Shown here: positions 52,886 through 63,190 of the stretch, one piece after another
Position numbering within the stretch: position 1 is the stretch's first letter
Layout: each line of letters starts with the position of its first letter
Source: Brassica napus
Taxonomy: Eukaryota; Streptophyta; Magnoliopsida; Brassicales; Brassicaceae
NCBI RefSeq assembly: GCF_020379485.1
Contig: NC_063451.1
Coordinates: 25,092,630-25,156,629, forward strand
Direction of reading: 5' to 3'
DNA length: 64,000 nt
Position numbers and translations under genes: made by a program
The notes under the pieces: model-generated
Database searches by the model: none
Seen by the model: the letters and a program-made list of their open reading frames with translations, nothing else
Told to the model about the DNA's origin: nothing

Positions 52886-52888
52886 TTA

Positions 52889-54057
52889 TTAACTCTTGAA
52901 AAAGTATGAGTCGAGACTCGACAGTGTTTTAGGTCGAATCTGAATATTAATGAAAACGTTGAAAAGACGTGTGTATTAGTGCATCAGTGCATGTAGCCAA
53001 CGTGAAGCTCCCTTTCTTCATTTTACTATCTTGCTTGGTTATTGCATTTATGACCAGATAGATCACAAGTGACCCGTATTTAACTATGCAATATAAAACA
53101 TTATTATATATGTTTTTTTTGGTACAAATATATATGTTTTTTTAAAACCACTATTATATATGTATAGTATATGCATACTGCAGTCAAATTTGACGAGATT
53201 TTTGATCAAATTAAAATTCATTAGAAGTACTCGAAATGGATCAACTTCATAGCTGTTGCTCCTTGGCTGTAATGTATGTGCATAGAGAATAGTCAATATT
53301 TGTATTTAACTAAAAAACAAAGAATGGTCTACCAGAAAATAAAAGTCGCAAGGACTTTTCAATTCTCCAATAATTGATAACACCATATAGATTTTTTTTT
53401 TCTTTTTTGCAATTTCTCACAAACTCATCTCTTTAACCTTTTTGCCTGCATAAAATTCCCTTAAATCATCCCTTTTCGTGTATGTAATGTATTGCCAAAA
53501 AGAAGTATATAAATATATATTACATCTACACATAAACATATGAATTTATTTTTTGCATGCTAGTATGCCCATAAATTTAGGAATAAACACAAATTATATA
53601 TATATATATATATATATAAATCAAACCCATAGTCAAGTTCAATGAAGATGACTGAATCTAAAACAGAGAAACACTAATTCTTATAAATTGTGTTATTTTG
53701 AGCCGCTTTCTCATATATAGATCAATAATCTACGCGGGATGACGACCTATTCTATAAATTTCTGATAAATATCAACAAAATGCCATTACACAAATATAAC
53801 AAGATGAAACTCAGCGACCACAGTTTGATCGCCCACCGTAGAGTATACGACCAAGTCCATTGAATATATAAAACCCACAAAAAACTATAGAAAATGATTT
53901 TATGACATTATAAAATATCAGAGTAGACAAAAATCCACTCCTCAATTTGCATAAGAACCTCTCAAGAAACTTTGAAGTGTCTACTTTTCTAGTTAGTTTT
54001 TTCTTTTATATTCAACTTTTATTGTATCTTCGAGAGAACAACAAAAAAAAAGGTAAA
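52889..54057. other. ERD6 upstream region
   Basis: AT-rich, with a (TA)n run at 53598-53619. No gene seen. It should contain the ERD6 promoter; no element stands out clearly enough to call. Confidence 0.5.
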
Positions 54058-57000
54058 ATGGATAGACAAAAAAGCATGGAGAGAGGGTTACTGAGGAAGA
54101 GCTTAAGCATAAGAGAGAGGAAGTTCCCAAACGATGACCTTTTTCTTGAAACTGGATTATCGAGGAAATCCCCGAGAGATATAATCAAGAAATCACCGAG
54201 AGATATTATCAAGAAAGCTCAAAACGACGATGGTGAATGTCGTGTTACCGGCACTGTTTTTCTCAGCACCTTTGTTGCCGTCTCTGGCTCCTTCTGCACC
54301 GGTTGTGGCGTGAGTCATCTTCTCTATATCCCTATTCTATTCGCGGCTTGCTCGGTTTAACTAGAAATGATCCGGTTTACGAGTCTAAATGTTGCATTAC
54401 TAACTGAACCGGCTTAATTAATTTTTAGTTGCATCGGTTTTGTAGGCGGGTTTTTCATCGGGTGCCCAATCAGGGATTACCAAGGATCTATCTCTCTCAG
54501 TTGCAGAGGTGAATATCATATTTCTCAAAAAAAAAAAATAATAATAATAATTTTAAGTTTGACCCTATCTATTGTATTGATCACGCAGTACTCTATGTTC
54601 GGGTCCATTTTGACGTTAGGAGGTTTGATTGGTGCAGTATTCAGCGGTAAAGTCGCTGACGTCTTGGGAAGAAAGCGGGTAAATTTTCGGTTTGATTTTG
54701 TCATATGGTTTGGTTTTACCAGTTATCATCAATTGAACCTGCTAATACTTACCTTTTTACCACTCTTTTCTGGAAAAAAAAAAACAGACCATGTTGTTTT
54801 GCGAAGCCTTTTGCCTTACAGGCTGGCTTGCGGTGGCATTGGCTCAGGTTTGTTTCGACTTCTTGTTTGTTTTGTTTATATTGAAGTGATAAATTATCTT
54901 TTATATTGTTTTATATTTCATATTTTGAAGGACGCATTGTGGCTGGACTGTGGAAGATTATTACTTGGAATCGGTGTTGGTTTATTTAGCTACGTGGTAA
55001 AACTTCATTTTCACCACATAAATGAAAAATTACTGGCCGACATAACGAGAAAATATATTCACTTATACAAAGTTGTGTTTTCATGTAGATTCCAGTCTAT
55101 ATAGCCGAAATTGCACCAAAGCATGTCCGTGGATCGTTTGTGTTCGCCAATCAAGTATGTTAAATTGTGTTTATTTGTTGGACCAGTTTAAGTTCTAATT
55201 AACCAAGTTAATCAACATATCCAGCCTGATTTGGTCCAAGCGTTATTCGGGGCAATAATATAAAATTTTGTTATATAAATGTGTTGTAGCTGATGCAAAA
55301 TTGCGGCATTGCACTCTTCTTCATCATTGGCAATTTCATTCCATGGAGATGGCTAGCAATAGTCGGTATGATTATTTCTATATCATATATAGAAGAATAA
55401 TTGATTTAATTCAAACCTGCTTAATCTAACATTGCCTTTCTTATGTTTGTAGGTTTTGTGCCATGCGTGCTCCACGTTTTTTGTTTATTTTTCATTCCCG
55501 AGTCTCCAAGATGGTTGGTAGGTTAATTTATATTTGCATGTGGTATTTGTTTTTTTTTGTTCTTTTATATAATATCATGTTATATAATATGTGACAGGCG
55601 AAAAAAGGTCGCGATAAAGAATGCCGATCGGCTTTGCAACGCCTTAGGGGACCCGATGTGGACATTTCGTGTGAAGCAAACACAATTAGGGTATGAACTT
55701 CACATTTTTAGGAATAAAAGTCTTCCATTATATAGTATTGGTTCTCATTTTATTTCTTTTACAGGATACCATAGAATTATCGGAGCTCGATGGTGAAACT
55801 CGAATGGCAGAATTGTTGCAGAGACGATATGCATATCCGTTACTTGTAAGTTTTTTTTTTAAAGTATTTGAACTAAGAAAAATATAGTTGCTAACTGTTT
55901 TCAACTAATGATAGTTCAGTTATTATGTAATGACATATATTTGTATACAGATCGGAGTCGGTTTAATGTTTTTGCAACAATTGAGCGGTAGCTCGGGTGT
56001 AACTTATTATGCCAGTAGCCTCTTCCAAAAAGGAGGTAAGTTATAGGCGAAAATCCTAAATATTAATGTCAATATTATATAGTTAATTAATAATGATACA
56101 CTTTAATATACATTATGTACATGTCATGTGTAAATAGTTTAATCCAATTAGAAAATGTTTACTTATATATTTTGCTTTCAGGATTTCCTAGCGCTATCGG
56201 CACATCAGTAATAGCCACGATCATGGTACGTAAGGTTTCAAGAACAAAAGAACATTTATAATATCAGACAAATCTCAATACTAAAATTAATGAATTATTT
56301 GATTATTATTTTTTAGGTTCCGAAAGCAATGCTGGGAACAATCATAGTCGATAAATTGGGGAGGAGAACACTCCTAATGGTTAAATATACTAACTCAAAA
56401 TACAATCTTATTATGATTTGTCTTCATCAAACTAAAAACTTTTAAATATAAATTTGAACAGTCTTCTTGTGCTGCGATGGGCTTAAGTGCTTTGCTGTTA
56501 AGTGTTTCCTACGGTTTCCAGGTGATTTTAAGTCTATTCATACTTATAATGTGAATCTAATATTTTCTTAACATGGATATAAAACATGCAACCATCTAAG
56601 CTAACTATTGTCTTAAAATTTGTTAAATGTGGAGCAGTCATTTGGAATTCTCCCGGATCTCACTCCCATCCTCACTTGCATCGGCGTATTGGTATTAGCC
56701 CTAGCTAGTTTTTTTTCTTTCTAAAATACCGTTACAAAATGCAATTTTTTTTAAGTTACAACTTCAATTTGTTTTGATTAACTTTTTTCAATGCTGATTA
56801 GTTTAGTTGGTGATCTATGGAATGTATAGGGTCATATCGTGTCATTTGCGATGGGAATGGGAGGACTACCATGGATTATAATGGCTGAGGTATTCCAACT
56901 TTTATATTCATGTTTTTATTTCATATTTTCCCTTAGTTTTATCAGTGATGAGTGAACTATACAAATAAATATGTTTTGTTTTCTTTGCAGATATTTCCCA

Positions 57001-57368
57001 TGAATGTGAAAGTGTCAGCGGGAACCTTAGTTACCGTAACTAATTGGTTATTTGGTTGGGTTATCACATATACTTTCAACTTCATGCTACAATGGAATGC
57101 ATCAGGTAAATACAATATGTAGATATAAATATAGTATTTAACTTAATTACTGTCTTTTTCAAAACAAAACTTAATTACTGTTTTTACTTTTATGAAATAA
57201 TTCGTTATAAGTGACTGATTGTCTTTTCGTTCATTTTTTCAAGGAATGTTCTTCATCTTTTCAATGGTCTCCGCATTTTCGATTGTATTTATATACTTTC
57301 TAGTACCGGAGACGAAAGGCCGATCACTTGAAGAAATACAAGCATTGCTCTCCAACTCTGTACAATGA
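54058..57368 (+). CDS. ERD6: Sugar transporter ERD6 (early responsive to dehydration 6)
   Basis: Eighteen exons: 54058-54309, 54446-54508, 54589-54678, 54788-54847, 54931-54996, 55089-55154, 55290-55365, 55453-55517, 55598-55690, 55765-55845, 55951-56035, 56182-56225, 56317-56379, 56462-56521, 56638-56691, 56830-56889, 56991-57105 and 57244-57368. They join in phase to 505 codons. It is a major facilitator sugar porter: CGAGFSSGAQSGITKDLSLS, DVLGRKR, PESPRWL, DKLGRRTLLM, PETKGRSLEEIQALL. ESL1 has one exon where ERD6 has two (54788-54847 and 54931-54996), and the other junctions match, so the two arose by tandem duplication. An N-terminal octapeptide KSPRDIIK is present twice. ERD6 is induced by dehydration and cold and is thought to release sugars from the vacuole. 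Confidence 0.95.
54166..54213 (+). repeat. 24-bp tandem duplication inside ERD6 exon 1
   Basis: AAATCCCCGAGAGATATAAT(CAAG) at 54166-54189 is followed by a copy at 54190-54213 with three substitutions. It adds eight residues to the cytosolic N-terminus without changing frame. Confidence 0.9.
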
Positions 57369-58149
57369 TTCATACAAATCGATTATATATTGTAATTGAA
57401 AAATCGATTATTATGATTGGTGTGGGGTTTACATGAGATTTGTGTATGGATCTAATTTTACATGGGAAAATGGCAACAATAAATTTGTATTTTTCGTGTC
57501 TGAAAAAAGCTGTATGGTTTTAGTTAGGTATGCATCAAAATATATAGTTCTGTGTGATATAGTAAAGTATAAATTAAAAAAAAAATGTCAATAATCACGC
57601 ATCCGACTATATACACTTTCTTTGTACATGATCAATTATGCTAACTATAAATCGGACGGTGGAAGAGTTCGAGCAGTTGAACAATATAGGGAATATGTCT
57701 AAACATATGGTTGATGAACCAATGGGTCGTGTTGATGGTTCTCATGAAACATGGAACAGTTTTTCTTTGCATCTCGATGAATATTTTGATTTGTTAGATA
57801 AGACTACCGATGAAGAATGATGCTGATTATTTGCACATTGCTAGTATTTATCTCATGTGTTGGTTGATTTTCAATTGGAAATAAAGTTAGGAATATTTCG
57901 TTGGTTCAAGAATGAATAGGAAACCACATTTGCATACCGGTTAAGTCTGGTTCACCAATGTGTAGAATGTCGTTTTCTAAAGGGCTCTATAACATTTGGT
58001 TACCAGAATTTCACAAATAACTATACCAGATGCTGAACCGACTATGGTTCTAGCCTTCTAGGCTTATAGAAACAAAGCAGACAATATTTCAACTAGCAAG
58101 GTGGATTAGATAGAAAGAAATACAATTTTATGGAAGCAATCATCAAAAA
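57369..58149. other. ERD6 3' flank
   Basis: A 60-codon ORF at 57638-57820 reads FEQLNNIGNMSKHMV...ETWNSFSLHLDEYFDLLD; I do not recognise it and cannot tell a gene remnant from chance. Otherwise nothing. Confidence 0.4.
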
Positions 58150-58221
58150 GGGCATTTGGTCTAGTGGTATGATTCTCGCTTAGGGTGCGAGAGGTCCCGA
58201 GTTCAATTCTCGGAATGCCCC
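58150..58221 (+). tRNA. tRNA-Pro (AGG)
   Basis: Seventy-two nucleotides fold as a standard cloverleaf. Acceptor GGGCATT pairs with AATGCCC, and C is the discriminator base. The D arm holds GGTCTAGTGGTA. The anticodon stem CTCGC/GCGAG encloses loop TTAGGGT with anticodon AGG, and the T arm holds GGTTCAA-type GTTCAATTC. The A box TGGTCTAGTGG and B box AGTTCAATTCT match the internal polymerase III promoter. A T run at 58224-58229 is the terminator. No intron. Confidence 0.96.
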
Positions 58222-58433
58222 AATTTTTTCTAAATTTTCACCTCATCTCTAGACAGACACCAACGTGCATTTATATTAAACCGAACTTAAGCTATCTTGC
58301 TAGCAAGTAAAGTAGCGCTTGTATCAATGATATTCTGGCAACGCGTTCAACTTTATTTTACTTAACATAAAACAAAGCAATTTAGGCAGTTTCAACTGAA
58401 TTGTAGACTACATATGTAAACCTATGCTGATAA

Positions 58434-60239
58434 GAGCATCATTATCCCAAAGATCCATTTTGGGTCTCTTATTTTTTTTTTTAATACTTTTAAGTAGTAA
58501 TAGTGAATTAAGAGATTTAGTTAAGAGACTTGAATATTTATGTGCTCCAATACAAGTTTCTTAATTAAGGTTTCTTAAAACTATTTTCATTGAAACTTAA
58601 ATGTACTTTAAAACCTACTTTTTTTTTATCAAACTACTTTCATTGAAATGTAGAAGAGTTCAACTCCATCAATGGAGGATACAATAAAGATACAAGGAAC
58701 CAAACAAACCAAGGAATAGACCAATACACTAGACAAGCAAATGAGAAAGCTTAACCATCTCAAAACAATGTTCCCTATAACAATTTCACTAATAACAAGT
58801 CCAAGGAGATAGCAAGTAAAGTTAACCTTATTAAGTGTAACACACTTTGCAACCTTCACCATATAATCATATAATCATAGAATTCCTAAATAACAATCAG
58901 ATCTAAGCCTACATAATATAACTCATGTAGTATAACAGAAAAATATGAACTATGCTCCCATAAATCCCTCACCTTAGCCACTTGACGACAAGTTTTCATT
59001 TTCTCAACTTTGGACATATCCGTTGTACCGCTCGTTTTCCATGTTCCCGAACTCCAGACCCTCTCTCCTTATAGTTGAACATATATCCACGAGTCCATAA
59101 GGTTCCTGCCAAATATGAGCTCAGTCCGAGCTCATTTTCCCAACCAAACATGACGATCCATCAACATACCACTCTGTTTCACAATGTACCAAACCGGTTC
59201 AGAAATACATGAATAACTAATAAACTGACCGTCCACTTTTCGATCACACCGTTGAATTCTGAGTCTGCAGTGTCCCCTAGATCTATACAAAGTTTCAAAG
59301 TTTCAGTCAGATCAGCATACAAATGAACCTCCCACGCTTTCTTGAAATTGCTGCGACAGAACAGTTGAACCTCCCAGATTTGAGCTGCTACTTCTGATGC
59401 TTGCGTAGGAAGCAAGGCACACCACAACGAAGTCATTACTCCAATGACAGAGACGTCAGTTTCTATGGCTTCCCTGCCACGTCCTCTATTAAGAGAAAAT
59501 CCATATGTGATTTCCCAAACTCATATCTGATCCGGATCTCTCTTTCGAAACTCCATCTCAAACTGTGTACTTCTTCTTCTCCACCTTTGTTTCCTTCTTC
59601 TCTAGTTCACCTTTCTCCATCTCACGTTCTTCTCCTTTTTCTCTTTAACTTCTTTCTCTTTTTTGGGTTGCTATCCTCGTTTTAATCTTTTATTCAATTG
59701 GATTTAAATGAGATTTTAGATTTAAGTCAAGATCCTCATATATCCAAAAATAAACTGAATCCACAAAAAATCGGGGTGTTACAATCGATTATGCGACCGA
59801 GCCCCAAGCTTGCAAAGAGTTCTCCAAACTACTCTGGCCACAAGGAAACGATCACTTTTGGTAAAGAATCAGATGAGAGTTTTGAAACCTGTGTGCGAAG
59901 AAGACGCGGCGGCGGAGGAAAACGTGAGGTTGACGAGAAGTGAGTCTCTGAGTCGGCTGATGGCGTCGGAGTCGTCGCGGAGAGGTCATCGTCGGAGTCG
60001 CCGGTTGATGGAGGCGGAGTCGTCGCGGATAGGTCATCGTGGAGGAGCAGCAGATGGATTCGGAGTCGCCTAGGAGACACGAAAGAGAGAGGGAGGGATG
60101 AGATAATGACACGTGTTCACAAAACCCGTCTCTTGTGTGGCTTAATTAAGCGACGTCTCCTCTTTAATTACCTAATTTTTTTTTTTTTAAATCTGAAAAC
60201 ATTAAATACAGGCTTTAAGAGCCCCTGATAATGGTGCTC
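58434..60239. mobile_element. Non-autonomous PIF/Harbinger element (about 1.8 kb) with inner insertion
   Basis: Ends GAGCATCATTATCCC and (inverted) GAGCACCATTATCAG are flanked by TAA at 58431-58433 and 60240-60242, the three-base TWA target of Harbinger elements. No transposase lies inside. The right part (59790-60100) has GTCGCGG/GTCATCG repeats that give low-complexity ORFs on both strands. The middle is taken up by LTR-like sequence. Confidence 0.7.
58836..59783 (-). repeat. Possible LTR inside the Harbinger element
   Basis: Read on the minus strand it starts TGTAACACCCCGAT (59783) and ends GTGTTACA (58836), borders typical of Ty3/gypsy LTRs. The 5-bp flanks (TTAAG, ATCGA) do not match, and no PBS follows, so this is tentative. 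Confidence 0.35.
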
Positions 60240-60557
60240 TAAGAGCAACATTATCAATGTCAACTCTTAGCAAACATCTTAGAATATTTAATGACTATTT
60301 TTAGTCTAAGAAGTTTTGTAAGATACTTAACTAAAATACTACATTATCAATAGAACTTTTCGAAGGTTCTTAGGTTAAAAATATTATTTTTATTTATAAA
60401 TAGTAATTAAGATATATCCATTTATATTCAATACATTAAAAAAAAAACTTTTTATTTCATTAAATTAAAATTACAAACATTTTATTACATTCCATTTAAA
60501 AAAAAATTAAAAATAATAGCTAACACACATTTTATTCAATTCACAAAAACTTAAAAA

Positions 60558-61840
60558 TCATTGGTTTTTTGGAAGATGTCCAAATTTTGCCCAAATATTT
60601 TCAATCAAATCGAATTTTAATTGTTCATGGGCTTGTCTGTTACGAACGCTCGATCGACGATCCATTGCAGTGCCGAGATTTGAATTCGGAGTAACGGTGA
60701 ATGTATCCTCTTCTTCGCTTTCTTGAAATTCTCTCTCGTTATACTGAGTGAATGTTGAACGTTCATCCTCGACAATCATATTATGGAGTATGATGCATGC
60801 TTTCATAATATTTGCTATTTTTTCTTTATCCCATAACTTAGATGGATTTTTCACTACGGCAAATCTAGCTTGCAGAACTCCGAAGGCACGCTCCACATCT
60901 TTTCGAACAGCTTCTTGGGTTTTAGCAAATAACGAATGTTTCTCACTTTGTGGAAGTCGGATAGATTGAATAAAAGTCGCCCATTTCGGATAAATACCAT
61001 CAGTGAGATAATATGCCAAATGGTATGGATTACCATTAACACAGAAGTTCACTTGTGGCGCTATTCCGTTAATAATGTCATCAAAAACGGGTGATCGATC
61101 GAGAATATTAAGATCGTTCATAGTACCTGGAGCTCCAAAAAATGCGTGCCATATCCAGAGGTCACTTGAAGCTACCGCCTCCAAAACAATTGTTGGTTTT
61201 TCGGTTCCTCGTGAATACATTCCTTTCCAAGCAGTGGGGCAATTCTTCCACTCCCAATGCATACAGTCGATGCTGCCAACCATCCCCGGAAATCCACGTT
61301 GTTCTCCTATATAGAGAAGTCTTTGCAGGTCCTCATGTGTTGGACGGCGGAGGTATTCATCACCAAACAAGCTGATTATTCCGGCGGTAAAATTGTGCAA
61401 ACATTTCCGAGCTGTCGTTTCAGCAAGCCGGACATACTCATCAAGTGAATCAGCTGCACCGCCATATGCCAACTGTCAAATTGCTGCAGTACATTTTTGT
61501 AGGGGTGTTAGACTAGACCGTCCGGTACAATCTTTGCCTAGTTGAAAATACGGTATGTTGGTTGTGAGATGATTCACAATACGCAGGAACAATGATTTGT
61601 TCATTCGAAACCGTCGCCGGAATAATTGAACATTATAAGTTGAAGTCTCGCAAAAGTAATCATTCCAGAGCATCTGGTGGCCGTCTTCTCGGTGCCTCTC
61701 CATATAAATACGTTGCTTCCGCTCTTTTGGTTCTTCATCAAAGTTTTGAACGTAATCATTAACATAATCTTCAACGTAATCATTAACATAATCTTCATCA
61801 TCGTCATCGTTATGGTAGTGATAATGAGAAGAAGATGTCA
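60558..61840 (-). pseudogene. Harbinger DDE transposase, one nonsense codon
   Basis: The first part (from the Met near 61840, MTSSSHYHYHNDDDDEDY) has tandem DYVNDYVE repeats, then RRRFRMNKSLFLRIVNHL. At CTAAI a TGA (61478-61476) breaks the frame. It resumes without shift at QLAYGGAADSLDEYVRLAET and runs to 60558. Catalytic-core motifs of the DDE_Tnp_4 family are visible: GSIDCMHWEWKNCP (first D), APGTMNDLNILDRSP (second D), YLTDGIYPKWATF (D/G context) and KDVERAFGVLQARF (E). The enzyme cuts and pastes elements with GAGCA ends. The stop is a TGA where CGA is expected in relatives, so this copy is probably inactive. Confidence 0.88.
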
Positions 61841-61985
61841 TTAGAGTTTTTTTACATTTAAAATGAAGAGTTGATGAAAGGGGAGGGATGTCTTTAAATT
61901 GCCAATGATCTTTCATATTTATAGGGGCAAATAAGATCTTCTCGTGATACAACTTGTGAATGTATATTGTGTTCTCCTGATACAA

Positions 61986-62343
61986 CTTGTGAATGTATAT
62001 TGTTTTGTTGTGGAAGAAAAAAACAACTCATGTGACTCTTACACCTTTGAATTATTATGTTGTACCTTTGAATTATTATGTTGTTTAAAGTGGTTCACGA
62101 GACAAGTAGTTGTTGTTTCAAAGTCACATTTTAATTATTTTTATGTGAACAGTTGGCTTATACATGGAGTGGAGGCATAAACAATTACAATACAACACAT
62201 TTGTAAATCATAAAGTTCATAACAATACAACACATTAGTACATAGTCTCATAAGGGTTAACAGCATTAGTACGACTAAGACAAAGAGCATGACACCAACA
62301 CAAACTTCCTAAACCAGACCTAGTAATGCTGTTAACACCAACA
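61986..62343. other. Spacer between transposase and GRF ORF
   Basis: A 26-bp word (GATACAACTTGTGAATGTAT(ATTGTx)) occurs twice at about 61950-61975 and 61979-62003. No gene. Confidence 0.5.
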
Positions 62344-62889
62344 TCACTTCCCTCCGATCACCAGACCAAGTACCACTAATACAAAGAGCATGACACCAAC
62401 ACAAACTTCAAACTCAATTTTTAAAGTAAATGACTTCTTTGCCAAGTCAGAAACTAAGTTCTCTAGCCTAACCACCTTTTCCTCAGACTCAAAGTTACTC
62501 ATTAAGGTAAGGTTATCTACCTTTTCCTCCAACTGCAGAATGTGTTTATCCCTCGCCCTTATCTCCTCCATCACCGCGACGTCCCAAAACTTCCAGACAT
62601 GGCAATCGCCATCATCCACATTCTTGCAGGTGTATACCCTCCTCCCCGGATCATTTTTTGATGTAGCTAGAATTGGTGCATCACCACAATAGCAAACCTG
62701 GGGGAATCCAAACTCCACCTCAGGTTGTGGAGGATACTGCGTAGGATATTGAGACGGCTCAGGATACTTCAACTCCAACTCAGCTTGGTCACGACCAATA
62801 AGCTCTTCTGTCTCGTTGTACCCACTATCAGCTTCATCCCTACTATAGTGTGATGAATCTGAAGGCTGGCTGTAACTATATCGGCCCAT
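62344..62889 (-). CDS. GRF-type zinc-finger protein with coiled coil and membrane tail
   Basis: The 181-codon ORF starts MGRYSYSQPSDSSHYSRDEA with a Pro/Gln/Tyr-rich segment. A GRF zinc finger follows (about residues 66-100: CYCGDAPILATSKNDPGRRV then YTCKNVDDGDCHVWKFWD). Next are a coiled coil (EIRARDKHILQLEEKVDNLT; EKVVRLENLVSDLAKKS) and one C-terminal hydrophobic segment (CVGVMLFVLVVLGLVIGG). GRF fingers bind single-stranded nucleic acid in other proteins. The family is annotated as 'At4g04775-like' in Brassicaceae. It sits between the two standard Harbinger ORFs on the same strand, which suggests it belongs to the element. The frame is intact. What it does for the element is unknown. Confidence 0.75.
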   Translation of the reverse strand: MGRYSYSQPSDSSHYSRDEADSGYNETEELIGRDQAELELKYPEPSQYPTQYPPQPEVEFGFPQVCYCGDAPILATSKNDPGRRVYTCKNVDDGDCHVWKFWDVAVMEEIRARDKHILQLEEKVDNLTLMSNFESEEKVVRLENLVSDLAKKSFTLKIEFEVCVGVMLFVLVVLGLVIGGK

Positions 62890-63190
62890 TTTTACGAATT
62901 AAACCTGCAAAAAAAAAATTGAAAGTAACTCAATAGTAGCCTTAAGATGATAGCCAAGTATATCAAATGTCGAAAATACATTTTTTTAAGAACTACCAAG
63001 CAGAAAAACATTTAGGTAAATACATTTACTACACATGGGAAGTCACAAACACATACATTAAGAAAAATGCTACAAACAGAAATACATTAATGTACCAATT
63101 ATGAAACAGCAAATTCAGCAACACATTTCATGAAATACAAATATAGTAACTAGTTCAGGAAATACAAACAGATATCTCAGCAACAGACGG

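Noticed and set aside
57638..57820. Small gene 3' of ERD6
   Set aside because: It is open for 60 codons and peptide-like, but with no motif, splice partner or promoter to support it; noted only as unrecognised.
58629..58862. Hydrophobic 77-residue membrane protein
   Set aside because: It crosses the proposed LTR border, is next to a poly-T tract and has no homologue that I recognise; chance or retroelement sequence is likelier.
59829..60112. Low-complexity Arg- or Pro/Thr-rich proteins on both strands
   Set aside because: They come from GTCGCGG/GTCATCG repeats read in several frames; no codon bias favours one.
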